Positions 63,730 to 64,000 of a stretch of DNA of 64,000 nt are shown here, piece by piece (position 1 is the first letter of the stretch; each line of letters opens with the position of its first letter). The translations under genes were made by a program, and so were the position numbers. The notes below the pieces were generated by a model. The model saw only the letters and a list, made by a program, of their open reading frames with translations. It was not told the DNA's origin and searched no databases. Source of the DNA: Acidihalobacter ferrooxydans (GTDB taxonomy: Bacteria > Pseudomonadota > Gammaproteobacteria > DSM-5130 > Acidihalobacteraceae); assembly GCF_001975725.1 (NCBI RefSeq), contig NZ_CP019434.1:1379971-1443970 (forward strand), read 5' to 3'.

Positions 63730-64000
63730 TCACAGCAGACCGCTCATGGCGAGCAGGTGATCGGCGATGAGCGCGGCGTAGAGCACGAACAGATAGGTGA
63801 TGGAGTGACCGAAGACACGCCGTGCGTACTGGTCCATTTTGCGATCGACCGGCATGCGGCGCAGTTTCACGGTCAGGCTCAGATACCACAGACCGCTGGC
63901 GAGGGCGACGGCGCCATAGAGCAGGCCGGTCTCGCCGAACAGCGTCGGCAGGACGCTGACCAGCACGGTGGCGAAGGCATACTTGACGATCTCCAGCCGG
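63730..64000 (-). CDS. cyoE: Protoheme IX farnesyltransferase, C-terminal part
   Basis: The 3' end of a gene that continues past the right edge; 90 residues visible. Three hydrophobic helices are seen: VKYAFATVLVSVLPTLFG, GLLYGAVALASGLWYLSLTV and FGHSITYLFVLYAALIADHLL. The terminal RRVFGHSITYLFVLYAALIADH matches the WRTFGFSILYLALLFAALLVDH-like end of CyoE/CtaB heme o synthases. The enzyme adds farnesyl to heme b for terminal oxidases. Stop codon at 63730-63732. Confidence 0.8.
   Translation of the reverse strand, partial: RLEIVKYAFATVLVSVLPTLFGETGLLYGAVALASGLWYLSLTVKLRRMPVDRKMDQYARRVFGHSITYLFVLYAALIADHLLAMSGLL

Overview
The window is GC-rich chromosomal DNA of a gammaproteobacterium. The best indicator is the cluster gyrA-serC-serA-pheA-tyrA-aroA-cmk-rpsA-ihfB-lapA-lapB, with mtnA just upstream and a separate gph-ubiG / mtaD neighbourhood, an arrangement characteristic of that class. 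An acidophilic or sulfur-oxidising Chromatiales-like lineage is possible from general gene content, but this is inference and no 16S gene is present. No rRNA, tRNA or CRISPR array was seen.

Layout. 1-5.3 kb: the 3' end of a SulP anion transporter, a convergent Nramp-type metal transporter behind a Fur-box-like site, and the lactate oxidation operon lutABC. 5.4-8.1 kb: a thioredoxin-like gene enclosed by ~120-bp inverted repeats, and a PAS-GGDEF diguanylate cyclase. 8.5-15 kb: a large BTAD/AAA/TPR regulator, a secreted repeat protein and a class II aldolase-PadR-unknown operon with a clear promoter and operator. 15-20.5 kb: clsB, a Yip1-like membrane protein, mpl, ubiX, a thioredoxin and hpnC. 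20.9-34.7 kb: mtnA and the long housekeeping cluster that supplies serine, aromatic amino acids, CMP/dCMP kinase, ribosomal protein S1, IHF-beta and the LPS-assembly pair LapAB. 35-42.4 kb: a TRAP transporter divergent from a fused hydantoinase/oxoprolinase, followed by a winged-helix regulator. 42.5-48 kb: gph, ubiG, an aromatic aminotransferase, a quinone oxidoreductase and mtaD. 48.2-60.7 kb: a surface-polysaccharide locus. It holds an ABC exporter (Wzm/Wzt), a sulfotransferase, five glycosyltransferase reading frames, a 2OG-Fe(II) oxygenase and a WcaJ-type initiating transferase. 61-64 kb: a Pmp3-like peptide, an aminoglycoside-phosphotransferase-fold kinase paired with a HAD phosphatase, and the 3' end of cyoE.

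The most unusual locus is 49.8-52.3 kb. A GC-rich sulfotransferase gene runs into a 21-bp tandem repeat (8.5 units, all three frames open). One of these frames encodes perfect heptads (RAEAEQA) and continues without a stop into an AT-rich glycosyltransferase. Removing one base would give a single sulfotransferase-coiled-coil-glycosyltransferase protein of about 817 residues. The AT-rich block (about 51.0-55.1 kb) looks imported, and a remnant of a GT2 gene lies at its right edge.

The window is also rich in non-coding repeats: a MITE-like inverted-repeat element (three copies, two of which begin at the stop codon of the preceding gene), a dispersed ~130-bp element (three copies), two arrays of GTAGGGTGGATAAGCG-type REP sequences with different periods (about 272 bp and exactly 188 bp), and several short tandem repeats.
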